In this document: in pieces, positions 1-8,513 of the stretch
How positions within the stretch are numbered: the first letter of the stretch is position 1
Layout: each line of letters begins with the position of its first letter
Program-made: the position numbers and the translations under genes
Notes under the pieces: generated by a model
What the model was told of the DNA's origin: nothing
The model's database searches: none
The model's input: only the letters and a program-made list of their open reading frames with translations
Assembly (NCBI RefSeq): GCF_014648075.1
Contig: NZ_BMQK01000009.1
Location: 124,001-188,000, forward strand
Direction of reading: 5' to 3'
DNA from: Streptomyces ruber
GTDB taxonomy: Bacteria > Actinomycetota > Actinomycetes > Streptomycetales > Streptomycetaceae
Length of the DNA stretch: 64,000 nucleotides

Positions 1-1
1 C

Positions 2-1003
2 ACGCGTGCCGCCGCGCAGAACCAGCAGAACATGCGCAAGCCCCCGGAGGGCCCCGGTGGCCCCCAGGGCCCCGGCGGTCCCCAGGACCAGCAGCAGGGC
101 ATGCGCGGTCCGGGTGCTCCCGTCCCCGCCGGCATATCGGGCCCGCCGCAGCAGCAGATGGGCGGCCCCATGGGTGGCCCGCCCCAGCTGCCGAGCGGTG
201 CGCCGCAGCTGCCCGCGGGCCCCGGCGGCCAGGGCGGCCCGCAGGGCCCCGGCCCGATGGGGCAGGGCGGTCCGATGGGACAGGGTGGCCCGATGGGACA
301 GGGCGGCCCGATGCAGCAGCAGATGGGCGGCCCCATGGGCGGTCCCATGGGTGGTCCCGGCCCGATGGGCGGCGGTCTCCCGCAGCCCGGTCAGGGCCCC
401 GGCGGCGACAGCGCCGCGCGTGTGCTCTCGCTGGCCCAGCAGACCGCCGACCAGGCGATCGCCGAGGCCCGTTCCGAGGCCAACAAGATCGTCGGTGAGG
501 CCCGCAGCCGCGCCGAGGGCCTGGAGCGCGACGCCCGTGCCAAGGCCGACGCCCTGGAGCGGGACGCGCAGGAGAAGCACCGCGTCGCGATGGGCTCCCT
601 GGAGTCCGCCCGCGCCACGCTGGAGCGCAAGGTCGAGGACCTGCGCGGCTTCGAGCGCGAGTACCGTACGCGGCTGAAGTCCTACCTGGAGAGCCAGCTG
701 CGCCAGCTGGAGACCCAGTCGGACGACTCGCTCGCCCCGCCGCGCACCCCGGCCACGGCCTCCCTGCCGCCGTCCCCGGCGCCCTCCATGGCTCCGGCCG
801 GCGCGAGCGCCCCGTCGTACGGCGGCGGCAACCAGTCGATGGGCGGCGCGCCGTCCCCGGCCGCGCCCTCCTACGGTGGCCAGCAGCAGATGTCGCCCGC
901 GATGACGCAGCCGATGGCGCCGGTCCGTCCGCAGGGTCCGTCCCCGATGGGCCAGGCTCCGTCGCCGATGCGCGGCTTCCTCATCGACGAGGACGACAAC
1001 TGA
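2..1003 (+). CDS. divIVA: DivIVA/Wag31 polar growth protein, 3' part
   Basis: The gene enters from the left edge already in frame, so the N-terminal lipid-binding domain lies outside the window. What is visible is a long Pro/Gly/Met/Gln-rich linker, then a charged coiled coil beginning RVLSLAQQTADQAIAEAR and running to about base 710, then a second low-complexity Pro/Ser/Gln segment and the acidic end FLIDEDDN. This architecture (coiled coils split by a PQG-rich insert) is that of streptomycete DivIVA, the tip-localised scaffold that recruits the apical growth machinery and marks branch sites. The neighbouring ileS/lspA block fits the usual division-cluster flank. A strong terminator follows 40 bases after the stop. 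Identity is confident; the start cannot be judged. Confidence 0.93.
   Translation, partial: TRAAAQNQQNMRKPPEGPGGPQGPGGPQDQQQGMRGPGAPVPAGISGPPQQQMGGPMGGPPQLPSGAPQLPAGPGGQGGPQGPGPMGQGGPMGQGGPMGQGGPMQQQMGGPMGGPMGGPGPMGGGLPQPGQGPGGDSAARVLSLAQQTADQAIAEARSEANKIVGEARSRAEGLERDARAKADALERDAQEKHRVAMGSLESARATLERKVEDLRGFEREYRTRLKSYLESQLRQLETQSDDSLAPPRTPATASLPPSPAPSMAPAGASAPSYGGGNQSMGGAPSPAAPSYGGQQQMSPAMTQPMAPVRPQGPSPMGQAPSPMRGFLIDEDDN
256..309 (+). repeat. Three 18-bp tandem repeats inside divIVA
   Basis: Three near-identical 18-bp units (ATGGGRCAGGGYGGYCCG) encode MGQGGP three times in the flexible linker of DivIVA. Such in-frame units can change copy number by slippage without breaking the reading frame. 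Confidence 0.8.
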
Positions 1004-1042
1004 CGGCCCGCCTCCCGTAGAGGCTCACACGTCGGCAGTCTC

Positions 1043-1084
1043 AGGGCGGGACCCCCGGAATCATCCGGGGGTCCCGCCCTTTTT
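1043..1084 (+). terminator. Rho-independent terminator of divIVA
   Basis: A perfect 16-bp GC-rich stem (arms 1043-1058 and 1065-1080) with a 6-base loop AATCAT is followed directly by a T-run. It is the best canonical intrinsic terminator in the window. Confidence 0.93.
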
Positions 1085-1116
1085 ACGCGGGTTGACCGGA
1101 GCGGCGGACCGGCCGG

Positions 1117-1166
1117 GCGATGCGAGGGCCCGGTCCCCTTTTCGGGGGACCGGGCCCTCGCATCGC
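1117..1166. terminator. Long 22-bp hairpin between convergent divIVA and ileS
   Basis: Arms 1117-1138 and 1145-1166 are perfectly complementary over 22 bp around a TTTTCG loop. No T-run follows on either strand, so this is a U-less hairpin that could end transcription from either side. It lies between two convergent genes, the usual place for a bidirectional terminator. Confidence 0.7.
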
Positions 1167-1216
1167 GCCGGGTGCCCCGAAAGAGAACGGGGAACCGCGC
1201 GACCGGCTGCTGACGG

Positions 1217-1256
1217 CCGGTGGTCACCGCACGCCCGTGCGTACGGTGACCACCGG
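1217..1256 (-). terminator. Hairpin just downstream of ileS
   Basis: A 13-bp perfect stem (1217-1229 with 1244-1256) encloses a smaller inner stem (GCACG/CGTGC). It begins 12 bases past the ileS stop codon on the minus strand, so it is probably the first ileS terminator or a 3'-end stabiliser. No U-tract is present. Confidence 0.65.
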
Positions 1257-1268
1257 AATCGGATCGTC

Positions 1269-4200
1269 CTACGGGAGCGCCTTGCGCAGCCGGAAGGTCA
1301 GGGACAGGGACTCGTCCGTGAACGGCTCCCCGTACGTCCCGTCCGCCTCGCCCTGTGCGAAGTCCGTGGCGAGGACCTCGTCGGCGATGAGTTCCGCGTG
1401 CTCGCTCAGCGCGGCGAGCACCGCCGGGTCGGTGGCGGTCCAGCGCAGCGCGATCCGGTCGGCCACGTCCAGGCCGCTGTTCTTGCGGGCCTCCTGGATG
1501 AGCCGGATCGCGTCCCGGGCGAGGCCCGCGCGGCGCAGCTCCTCGGTGATCTCCAGGTCCAGGGCGACCGTCGCGCCCGAGTCGGACGCCACGGACCAGC
1601 CCTCGCGCGGGGTCTCCGTGATGATCACCTCGTCCGGGGCGAGGGTGATGGTCTCGCCGTCGACCTCGACCGAGGCCGTGCCCTCGCGCAGGGCCAGGGA
1701 CAGCGCGGCCGCGTCGGCGTTCGAGACGGCCTTGGCCACGTCCTGGACGCGCTTGCCGAACCGCTTGCCCAGCGCGCGGAAGTTCGCCTTGGCCGTGGTG
1801 TCGACGAGCGAACCGCCGACCTCGCTCAGCGACGCCAGCGAGCTGACGTTCAGCTCTTCCGTGATCTGCGTGTGCAGCTCGGGGTCGAGCGCCTCGAAGC
1901 CGGTGGCCGCGATCAGCGCCCGCGAGAGCGGCTGACGCGTCTTGACCCCGGACTCCGCGCGCGTGGCCCGGCCCAGCTCCACCAGCCGGCGCACCAGCAC
2001 CATCTGCTTCGACAGCTCCGGGTCGACGGCGGTGAGGTCCGCCTCCGGCCAGGAGGACAGGTGCACCGACTCGGGCGCGTCCGGGGTGACCGGCACGATC
2101 AGGTCCTGCCAGACCCGCTCGGTGATGAACGGGGTCAGCGGGGCCATCAGCTGGGTGACCGTCGTGACGACCTCGTGCAGGGTGCGCAGCGCGGCCTTGT
2201 CGCCCTGCCAGAAGCGACGGCGGGAGCGGCGCACGTACCAGTTGGACAGGTCGTCGACGAACGCCGACAGCAGCTTGCCGGCGCGCTGGGTGTCGTACGC
2301 CTCCAGGGCCTGCGTGACCTGGTCGGTGAGCGCGTGCAGCTCGGACAGCAGCCAGCGGTCCAGCAGCGGTCGGTCGGCCGGGGCCGGGTCCGCCTCGGTG
2401 GGCGCCCAGCCGGACGTGCGCGCGTACAGGGCCTGGAAGGCGACCGTGTTCCAGTAGGTCAGCAGCGTCTTGCGGACGACCTCCTGGATCGTGCCGTGGC
2501 CGACGCGGCGGGCCGCCCAGGGGGAGCCGCCGGCCGCCATGAACCAGCGCACCGCGTCCGCGCCGTGCTGGTCCATGAGCGGGATCGGCTGCAGGATGTT
2601 GCCCAGGTGCTTGGACATCTTGCGGCCGTCCTCGGCGAGGATGTGGCCGAGGCAGACGACGTTCTCGTAACTCGACTTGTCGAAGACGAGCGTGCCGATC
2701 GCCATCAGCGTGTAGAACCAGCCACGGGTCTGGTCGATGGCCTCCGAGATGAACTGCGCCGGGTAGCGCGACTCGAAGAGCTCCTTGTTCTTGTACGGAT
2801 AGCCCCACTGCGCGAACGGCATCGAGCCCGAGTCGTACCAGGCGTCGATCACTTCCGGCACGCGCGTGGCCGTCCGCCCGCAGCCGTCCTCGGGGCACGC
2901 GAAGGTGACCTCGTCGATGTACGGGCGGTGCGGGTCGAGGCCCGACTGGTCGGTGCCGGTCAGCTCGGTGAGCTCCGCGCGGGAGCCGATGACGGTGAGG
3001 TGGTCCTCCGCGCAGCGCCAGACGGGCAGCGGGGTGCCCCAGTAGCGGTTGCGGGACAGGGCCCAGTCGATGTTGTTGTTCAGCCAGTCGCCGAAGCGGC
3101 CGTGCTTGACCGAGTCCGGGAACCAGTTGGTCTTCTCGTTCTCCTGGAGGAGACGGTCCTTGACGGCCGTGGTGCGGATGTACCAGGACGGCTGCGCGTA
3201 GTACAGGAGGGCCGTGTGGCAGCGCCAGCAGTGCGGGTAGCTGTGCTCGTACGGGAGGTGCTTGAAGAGCAGGCCGCGGTCCGCGAGGTCCTCGGTGAGC
3301 TTCTCGTCCGCCTTCTTGAAGAAGACGCCGCCGACCAGGGGCACGTCCTCGGCGAAGGTGCCGTCCTGGCGGACCGGGTTCACCAGGGGCAGGCCGTAGG
3401 CGCGGCAGACCTTGAGGTCGTCCTCACCGAAGGCCGGGGACTGGTGGACCAGACCCGTGCCGTCCTCGGTGGTGACGTACTCGGCGTTCACCACGTAGTG
3501 GGCGGGCTCCGGGAACTCCACGAGCTCGAACGGACGTTGATACGTCCAGCGCTCCATCTCGGCACCGGTGAACCGCTGACCGGTGGGCTCCCAGCCCTCG
3601 CCGAGGGCCTTCGCCACGAGCGGCTCGGCGACGACCAGCTTCTCCGTGCCGTCCGTGGCGACGACGTAGGTGACGTCGGGGTGCGCGGCGACCGCGGTGT
3701 TGGACACCAGGGTCCACGGGGTCGTCGTCCACACCAGGAGCGCGGCCTCGCCCGCGAGCGGACCGGAGGTGAGCGGGAAACGGACGTACACCGAGGGGTC
3801 GACGACGGTCTCGTACCCCTGCGCCAGCTCGTGGTCGGACAGGCCGGTGCCGCAGCGCGGGCACCAGGGGGCGACGCGGTGGTCCTGGACGAGCAGTCCC
3901 TTGTTGAAGATCTCCTTGAGCGACCACCAGACGGACTCCACGTACTCGGGGTCCATCGTCCGGTAGGCGTCGTCCAGGTCGACCCAGTAACCCATGCGGG
4001 TCGTGAGCTCGGTGAAGGCGTCGGTGTGGCGGGTCACGGACTCGCGGCACTTCGCGTTGAACTCGGCGATGCCGTACCGCTCGATGTCCTGCTTGCCGGA
4101 GAAGCCGAGCTCCTTCTCGACCGCCAGCTCGACGGGGAGGCCGTGGCAGTCCCAGCCGGCCTTGCGGGCCACGTGGTAGCCGCGCATGGTGCGGAAGCGG

Positions 4201-4418
4201 GGGAAGACGTCCTTGAAGACGCGGGCCTCGATGTGGTGGGCACCGGGCATGCCGTTGGCCGTGGGCGGGCCCTCGTAGAACACCCATTCGGGGCGTCCCT
4301 CGGACTGCTCGAGGCTCTTGGCGAAGATCTTCTGCTCGCGCCAGAAGTCGAGCACGGCGTGCTCGAGGGCGGGCAGGTCGACCTGGGCGGGTACCTGGCG
4401 GTACGTCGGCGCTGTCAT
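1269..4418 (-). CDS. ileS: Isoleucyl-tRNA synthetase
   Basis: This 1,049-residue class I synthetase charges tRNA-Ile in the cytoplasm. The HIGH-type signature is present as GMPGAHH (about residues 56-62), and KMSKH lies at about 600-604 after DGR. Cys pairs (CPRCG, CWRC) lie in the editing/insert region. The length and the HH form of the first motif match the eukaryote-like type 2 IleRS usual in actinobacteria, a form known to tolerate mupirocin better; that property is inferred, not seen. The chosen ATG at 4418 begins MTAPTYRQVPAQVD and has GGAGG about 10 bases upstream. An in-frame start 32 codons earlier would fall inside the T-box leader and is rejected. Expression is probably set by the leader described separately. 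Confidence 0.97.
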   Translation of the reverse strand: MTAPTYRQVPAQVDLPALEHAVLDFWREQKIFAKSLEQSEGRPEWVFYEGPPTANGMPGAHHIEARVFKDVFPRFRTMRGYHVARKAGWDCHGLPVELAVEKELGFSGKQDIERYGIAEFNAKCRESVTRHTDAFTELTTRMGYWVDLDDAYRTMDPEYVESVWWSLKEIFNKGLLVQDHRVAPWCPRCGTGLSDHELAQGYETVVDPSVYVRFPLTSGPLAGEAALLVWTTTPWTLVSNTAVAAHPDVTYVVATDGTEKLVVAEPLVAKALGEGWEPTGQRFTGAEMERWTYQRPFELVEFPEPAHYVVNAEYVTTEDGTGLVHQSPAFGEDDLKVCRAYGLPLVNPVRQDGTFAEDVPLVGGVFFKKADEKLTEDLADRGLLFKHLPYEHSYPHCWRCHTALLYYAQPSWYIRTTAVKDRLLQENEKTNWFPDSVKHGRFGDWLNNNIDWALSRNRYWGTPLPVWRCAEDHLTVIGSRAELTELTGTDQSGLDPHRPYIDEVTFACPEDGCGRTATRVPEVIDAWYDSGSMPFAQWGYPYKNKELFESRYPAQFISEAIDQTRGWFYTLMAIGTLVFDKSSYENVVCLGHILAEDGRKMSKHLGNILQPIPLMDQHGADAVRWFMAAGGSPWAARRVGHGTIQEVVRKTLLTYWNTVAFQALYARTSGWAPTEADPAPADRPLLDRWLLSELHALTDQVTQALEAYDTQRAGKLLSAFVDDLSNWYVRRSRRRFWQGDKAALRTLHEVVTTVTQLMAPLTPFITERVWQDLIVPVTPDAPESVHLSSWPEADLTAVDPELSKQMVLVRRLVELGRATRAESGVKTRQPLSRALIAATGFEALDPELHTQITEELNVSSLASLSEVGGSLVDTTAKANFRALGKRFGKRVQDVAKAVSNADAAALSLALREGTASVEVDGETITLAPDEVIITETPREGWSVASDSGATVALDLEITEELRRAGLARDAIRLIQEARKNSGLDVADRIALRWTATDPAVLAALSEHAELIADEVLATDFAQGEADGTYGEPFTDESLSLTFRLRKALP

Positions 4419-4428
4419 CGGCGGGCTT

Positions 4429-4730
4429 CCTCCAACGGACTTTCTGCCTTCCGTCGGAGGGACGAGAGCCTGCTTGCTGCCTGCGCCGTGACCGGCGCGC
4501 TCCCGCGGTACCACCCTCCTTGGCTCCCCGGTGCGTCGTACACACCGACGAGCCCCCTCATTGAGGTCGCGAAACCGGTTCTACTCACCCGAGCGGCGGC
4601 CCGGCATCCCGTGCTCGGCCCGCTCCGGCTTTCTTCCGGCGGCTCCGGGGTGATCTTCACGTCGCGCTCGCCCCCGGGCTTCCACCGTCCCCGGGTCGCT
4701 CATGGCCGCTCACGGCGCTACTCGTCCCCA
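4429..4730 (-). promoter_or_regulatory. Isoleucine T-box riboswitch, translational type
   Basis: On the minus strand the leader begins near GACGAGTAG (about 4725), a Stem I start. It has a specifier-like ATC (Ile codon; 4654-4652) in the context GAAGATCACC, and the T-box core AGGGTGGTACCGCGGG (4517-4502). Arms 4451-4460 and 4429-4438 (CCTCCGACGG with CCGTTGGAGG, one G-U pair) form a hairpin that hides the ileS Shine-Dalgarno sequence. No U-tract terminator is present. This fits the known actinobacterial ileS class in which uncharged tRNA-Ile binding frees the ribosome-binding site instead of preventing termination. Confidence 0.92.
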
Positions 4731-5093
4731 TCCACGCTTCTCGCTCCGCCCAGTGTACGGCGCCCCGGGGGCAGCGGCCGACCGGTTTTGCGCCGCCCGG
4801 GCGGGCCGCGTCCGGACGGACCGCGGGCGCACCCGCCGGCGCCGTCCGCCGCGGTCTCCCGGGTGCACCGCCGTGTGACCCGAATGGACCGGCGGCCGCG
4901 GCCCGGATGCCGGGACGCCCGGTGCGGCGGATTACCCGGCGGGAAGCTGGGCACAACGCCGACGGACCACGCGGGCGCATTCGAGGGGGCGGGCGGATCG
5001 GGGCGGTGCGCCCCGTTGCCGTGGCACTCAAGTCGATTTATCGTCCCAGCACGATTCGCGAACAAGATCACAATATGTGAAGGGGTCGCGGCC

Positions 5094-6014
5094 ATGGTGG
5101 CGAGGAAGACCGCCGGACAGCAGCCGGCGTCGAGCGGTTCCACGGCCGCGGGAGCCTCCGGCGGGGCCGCGGACGAAGGCGCGGCGAGCACCGGGAGGAG
5201 GCCCGGGACGGCCATGCGGGGCGGCACCTCCGGTGGGGGTGCGCGGAAGGCCGGCGGCGGGAAGGGGCCGGTCGCGAAGGGCACGGTTCCGCGCGGCGCC
5301 TCCTCGGGGAGGGCGGCCGGGGAGGAGGGCTCCGGAAGACCGGCGGCCGAGGAGGCGGCCGGTGGGAACGCGGCGGCACGGAAGACCGCCGCGGGGAAAC
5401 CCGCCGTCAGGAGGGGAGCCGCCCGGAAGGGCACCGGCGGGACGGTCTCCCCGGCGGCGGGCGCGGACCGGAAGAGCACGGCCAAGAAGGCGGGTGCGGC
5501 GCAGGCCGCGGAGACGACGGGAGCCACCACAGTGGTTGCGAAGAAGAGCCCCGGTACGGCCACGGCGGCGAACGAGTCCACGGCAGTCCCCAAGGCACGG
5601 GCCGGCGCGGCGGCACCCGACGAGCTCGCGGTGCGTCCCGGCGAGGACCCCTGGACCCCGGAGGAGGTCGTCGAGGCGCGCACGGAACTCCAGTCCGAGG
5701 CGATGCGCCTGCGGTCCGAGCTCGACGCGTCCGAACGGGCCCTCGCGGGCCTGATGCGCGACTCGGGCGACGGCGCGGGCGACGACCAGGCCGACACCGG
5801 CGCCAAGAACATCACCCGCGAGCACGAGATGTCGCTGGCACAGAACTCGCGCGAGATGCTCGAACAGACCGAGCGGGCCCTGGAGCGGCTGGACGCGGGC
5901 ACCTACGGGCTCTGCGAGAACTGCGGCGAACCGATCGGGAAGGCGCGCATGCAGGCCTTCCCGCGGGCCACCCTGTGCGTCGAGTGCAAGCAGAAGCAGG
6001 AACGCCGCTACTGA
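5094..6014 (+). CDS. TraR/DksA-family C4 zinc-finger protein
   Basis: The last 35 residues carry a C4 zinc finger (CENCG ... CVECK) of the TraR/DksA type. It is preceded by the family's charged helical hairpin (SEAMRLRSELDASERALAGLM onward). DksA-like proteins enter the RNA polymerase secondary channel. The first ~180 residues are Ala/Gly/Lys-rich, probably disordered and DNA-binding-like (repeated KKA, RKTA, GKP), which makes the 306-aa protein about twice the usual DksA length. The ATG at 5094 (MVARKTAG) has GAAGGGG about 10 bases upstream. The frame stays open far to the left, but that part is antisense to ileS. The exact physiological role in streptomycetes is not settled by the sequence. 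Confidence 0.85.
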   Translation: MVARKTAGQQPASSGSTAAGASGGAADEGAASTGRRPGTAMRGGTSGGGARKAGGGKGPVAKGTVPRGASSGRAAGEEGSGRPAAEEAAGGNAAARKTAAGKPAVRRGAARKGTGGTVSPAAGADRKSTAKKAGAAQAAETTGATTVVAKKSPGTATAANESTAVPKARAGAAAPDELAVRPGEDPWTPEEVVEARTELQSEAMRLRSELDASERALAGLMRDSGDGAGDDQADTGAKNITREHEMSLAQNSREMLEQTERALERLDAGTYGLCENCGEPIGKARMQAFPRATLCVECKQKQERRY

Positions 6015-6091
6015 AGTCCTCCTGAGCACGTGCCCGGCGGGAACCGTGACGTACTCTCGTCCTCAGTCAGGCACCTAGTCGAAGGACTCAC

Positions 6092-6808
6092 GTGGCAGAG
6101 GCGGAGCGCATCATCGGTACGCCGGACACCCCCGGCGCGGCGGGAGCCGGGGCGGAGCGGTCCGGGGGACGGCCGGCCGCCGGCGAGCGGTCGACCGGCT
6201 CCGACGGCTCCCCGGCCGCGGACGCGGGTGAGGCGCCCGCGTCCGCGCAGGCGCAGGTTCCGGGAGTGGTGCCCGACGTGGACGGCGGTACGGACACGGA
6301 GAACGGGACCGAGCGGCCCCGCGGCAAGCGGCGGATCGCCGTGCTGTTCGCGGTCGCCGCACTGGCGTACGCCCTGGACCTGGTCAGCAAGATGATCGTG
6401 GTCGCGAAGCTGGAGCACCACGCGCCGATCGAGATCGTCGGGGAGTGGCTGCGGTTCGTGGCGATCCGCAACGCGGGCGCGGCCTTCGGCTTCGGCGAGG
6501 CCTTCACCGTCATCTTCACGGTGATCGCGGCGTCCGTGATCGTGGTGATCATCCGCCTCGCGCGCAAGCTGTACAGCCTGCCCTGGGCCGTCGCGCTCGG
6601 GCTGCTGCTCGGCGGCGCGCTGGGCAACCTGACGGACCGGATCTTCCGCGCGCCCGGCGTCTTCCAGGGCGCGGTGGTGGACTTCATCGCGCCCAAGGGC
6701 TTCGCGGTATTCAACCTCGCCGACTCCGCGATCGTCTGCGGAGGCGTCCTCATCGTGCTCCTGTCCTTCCGCGGGCTCGACCCGGACGGCACCGTCCACA
6801 AGGACTGA
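6092..6808 (+). CDS. lspA: Lipoprotein signal peptidase (signal peptidase II)
   Basis: LspA cleaves the signal peptide of prolipoproteins after Lgt has lipidated the Cys. Family motifs are intact: NAGAAFGFG (127-135), GNLTDR with catalytic Asp182, and FNLADS with catalytic Asp211, plus four hydrophobic segments. The first ~78 residues are a Gly/Ala/Glu/Ser-rich cytoplasmic extension, so the 238-aa protein is longer than the ~165 aa of E. coli LspA; such extensions are common in Streptomyces. The GTG at 6092 has GAAGGA 6 bases upstream. A -10-like TACTCT (6052-6057) suggests its own promoter with a short leader. The partner gene lgt is at 44713. Confidence 0.96.
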   Translation: MAEAERIIGTPDTPGAAGAGAERSGGRPAAGERSTGSDGSPAADAGEAPASAQAQVPGVVPDVDGGTDTENGTERPRGKRRIAVLFAVAALAYALDLVSKMIVVAKLEHHAPIEIVGEWLRFVAIRNAGAAFGFGEAFTVIFTVIAASVIVVIIRLARKLYSLPWAVALGLLLGGALGNLTDRIFRAPGVFQGAVVDFIAPKGFAVFNLADSAIVCGGVLIVLLSFRGLDPDGTVHKD

Positions 6809-6875
6809 AGCGGACGTAGGCCCTGCTCAGGGGCGCGCGTACGGCGTTGTCGTACCCGTCCTGCATACTCGACGG

Positions 6876-7820
6876 GTGAGCGTAACTCCCGAGATCCGTA
6901 CCCTGCCCGTGCCCGACGGCCTGGAGGGCGAGCGCGTCGACGCCGCCATCTCCCGCATGTTCGGGTTCTCCCGCACCAAGGCGGCGGAGCTGGCCGCGGC
7001 AGGCAAGGTGCAGGTCGACGGCACGGTGGTCGGCAAGTCCGAGCGGGTGAGCGGCGGGGCCTGGCTCGAGGTCGAGATGCCGCAGGCGCCCGCGCCCGTG
7101 CAGGTCGTCGCCGAGCCGGTCGAAGGCATGGAGATCGTGCACGACGACGACGACGTGGTCGTGATCATGAAGCCGGTCGGCGTGGCCGCCCACCCGAGCC
7201 CCGGCTGGACCGGACCGACCGTGATCGGCGGGCTGGCCGCGGCGGGCTACCGGATCTCCACCTCGGGCGCCGCCGAGCGCCAGGGCATCGTGCACCGGCT
7301 CGACGTGGGCACGTCGGGGCTGATGGCCGTGGCCAAGTCGGAGCGCGCGTACACGTCCCTCAAGCGCCAGTTCAAGGAGCGCACGGTCGACAAGCGCTAC
7401 CACACACTGGTCCAGGGCCACCCCGACCCCACGAGCGGCACGATCGACGCGCCCATCGGCCGGCACCCGAACCACGACTACAAGTGGGCGGTCACGGCCG
7501 ACGGCAAACCGTCCGTCACGCACTACGACCTCATCGAGGCGTTCCGCGCGGCCTCGCTGCTCGACGTGAAGCTGGAGACCGGGCGCACCCACCAGATCCG
7601 CGTCCACATGTCGGCCCACCGGCACCCGTGCGTGGGCGACCTGACGTACGGCGCGGACCCCACGCTCGCCAAGCGGCTCGGCCTCACCCGCCAGTGGCTG
7701 CACGCCGTGCGGCTCGGCTTCGAGCACCCCGGGGACGGGCGGTGGGTCGAGTTCGGGAGCGACTACCCCGAGGACCTGCGCAAGGCCCTGAACCAGGTGC
7801 GGGAGGAGACGTACGGATGA
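6876..7820 (+). CDS. RluD-type 23S rRNA pseudouridine synthase
   Basis: An N-terminal S4 RNA-binding domain (about residues 15-70) precedes an RluA-family catalytic domain with the signature HRLDVGTSGL, catalytic Asp143. The 314-aa length and domain order match RluD, which isomerises uridines of helix 69 in 23S rRNA. RluC-like specificity cannot be excluded. Placement directly after lspA is the common actinobacterial order. The GTG at 6876 sits 6 bases after CATACT, a -10-like hexamer, and no Shine-Dalgarno is visible, so the mRNA may be leaderless. The stop overlaps the next start by four bases (ATGA). Confidence 0.9.
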   Translation: MSVTPEIRTLPVPDGLEGERVDAAISRMFGFSRTKAAELAAAGKVQVDGTVVGKSERVSGGAWLEVEMPQAPAPVQVVAEPVEGMEIVHDDDDVVVIMKPVGVAAHPSPGWTGPTVIGGLAAAGYRISTSGAAERQGIVHRLDVGTSGLMAVAKSERAYTSLKRQFKERTVDKRYHTLVQGHPDPTSGTIDAPIGRHPNHDYKWAVTADGKPSVTHYDLIEAFRAASLLDVKLETGRTHQIRVHMSAHRHPCVGDLTYGADPTLAKRLGLTRQWLHAVRLGFEHPGDGRWVEFGSDYPEDLRKALNQVREETYG

Positions 7821-8290
7821 GCACCCCCTATCTGGTGCGTGTGGCCGAGGACATCGCCGACCGCGAGGCGTGCTTCGCGGTGCGCAAGGAGGTCTTCGTC
7901 GCCGAGCAGGGCGTCCCGGAGGACCTGGAGTACGACGCGTACGACACCGACGCCGACACGGTCCACGTACTGGCCGTCCGCGACGACGGGACGCCCCTCG
8001 GTGCCGGGCGGCTGCTGTCCGGCGCGGCGGCCGCGGGGAAGACGGGCGGCGACGCGACCGTGGGGTCGCTCGGGCGGCTCGCCGTGACCAGGGAGGCGCG
8101 CGGGCTGGGCGTCGGCGCGGCTCTGGTGCGGGCCGTCGAGGAGGCGGCGCGGGCCCGGGGGCTGGCCGCGGTCGACCTGCACGCGCAGACGCACGCGATG
8201 GGTTTCTACGAGCGGCTGGGCTACGTGGCGTACGGGCCGGAGTTCCCCGACGCCGGGATACCGCACCGGGCGATGCGGCGCTCCCTGTGA
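7817..8290 (+). CDS. GNAT-family N-acetyltransferase (ElaA-like)
   Basis: This 157-aa single-domain protein has the GNAT acetyl-CoA fold: VGSLGRLAVTREARGLGVGAALVRAVEEAARARG contains the pyrophosphate-binding R-G-x-G-x-G/A motif, and it ends with FYERLGYVAYGPEF. The opening (ADREACFAVRKEVFVAEQGVP) is typical of the ElaA-like or YjcF-like subgroup. The substrate cannot be predicted. It is translationally coupled to the pseudouridine synthase through ATGA. Confidence 0.85.
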   Translation: MSTPYLVRVAEDIADREACFAVRKEVFVAEQGVPEDLEYDAYDTDADTVHVLAVRDDGTPLGAGRLLSGAAAAGKTGGDATVGSLGRLAVTREARGLGVGAALVRAVEEAARARGLAAVDLHAQTHAMGFYERLGYVAYGPEFPDAGIPHRAMRRSL

Positions 8291-8513
8291 GGTCCTGCGG
8301 GCCGCCGGGCCCGCAGGTGAAACGGGTGCGGGGCCGGACACGCCGGGTGTGAGGCGGGCTCACCGGGGCATGCGGGGCAGTGCGGTCCGCAGGATGGTCC
8401 CCGTTGGTGCCGGAGTGTGCGGCACACGGAGGGCACGACCGGGCCGTACGGGGTGACGCGTGACACCCTGGCTTCGGGGTGTCCTTGATCGTCTAGACCT
8501 GCGGAGCACGACC

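Noticed and set aside
256..309. CRISPR-like repeats
   Set aside because: The repeats are 18-bp coding units with no spacers, encoding MGQGGP in DivIVA.
1092..5093. Long plus-strand frame upstream of the TraR-like gene
   Set aside because: It runs antisense over all of ileS with no motifs; the real product starts at 5094.
8460..8513. Earlier GTG start for the antiporter
   Set aside because: The extra 18 residues are polar and unlike an antiporter start, and the later GTG has a well-spaced GGAG.
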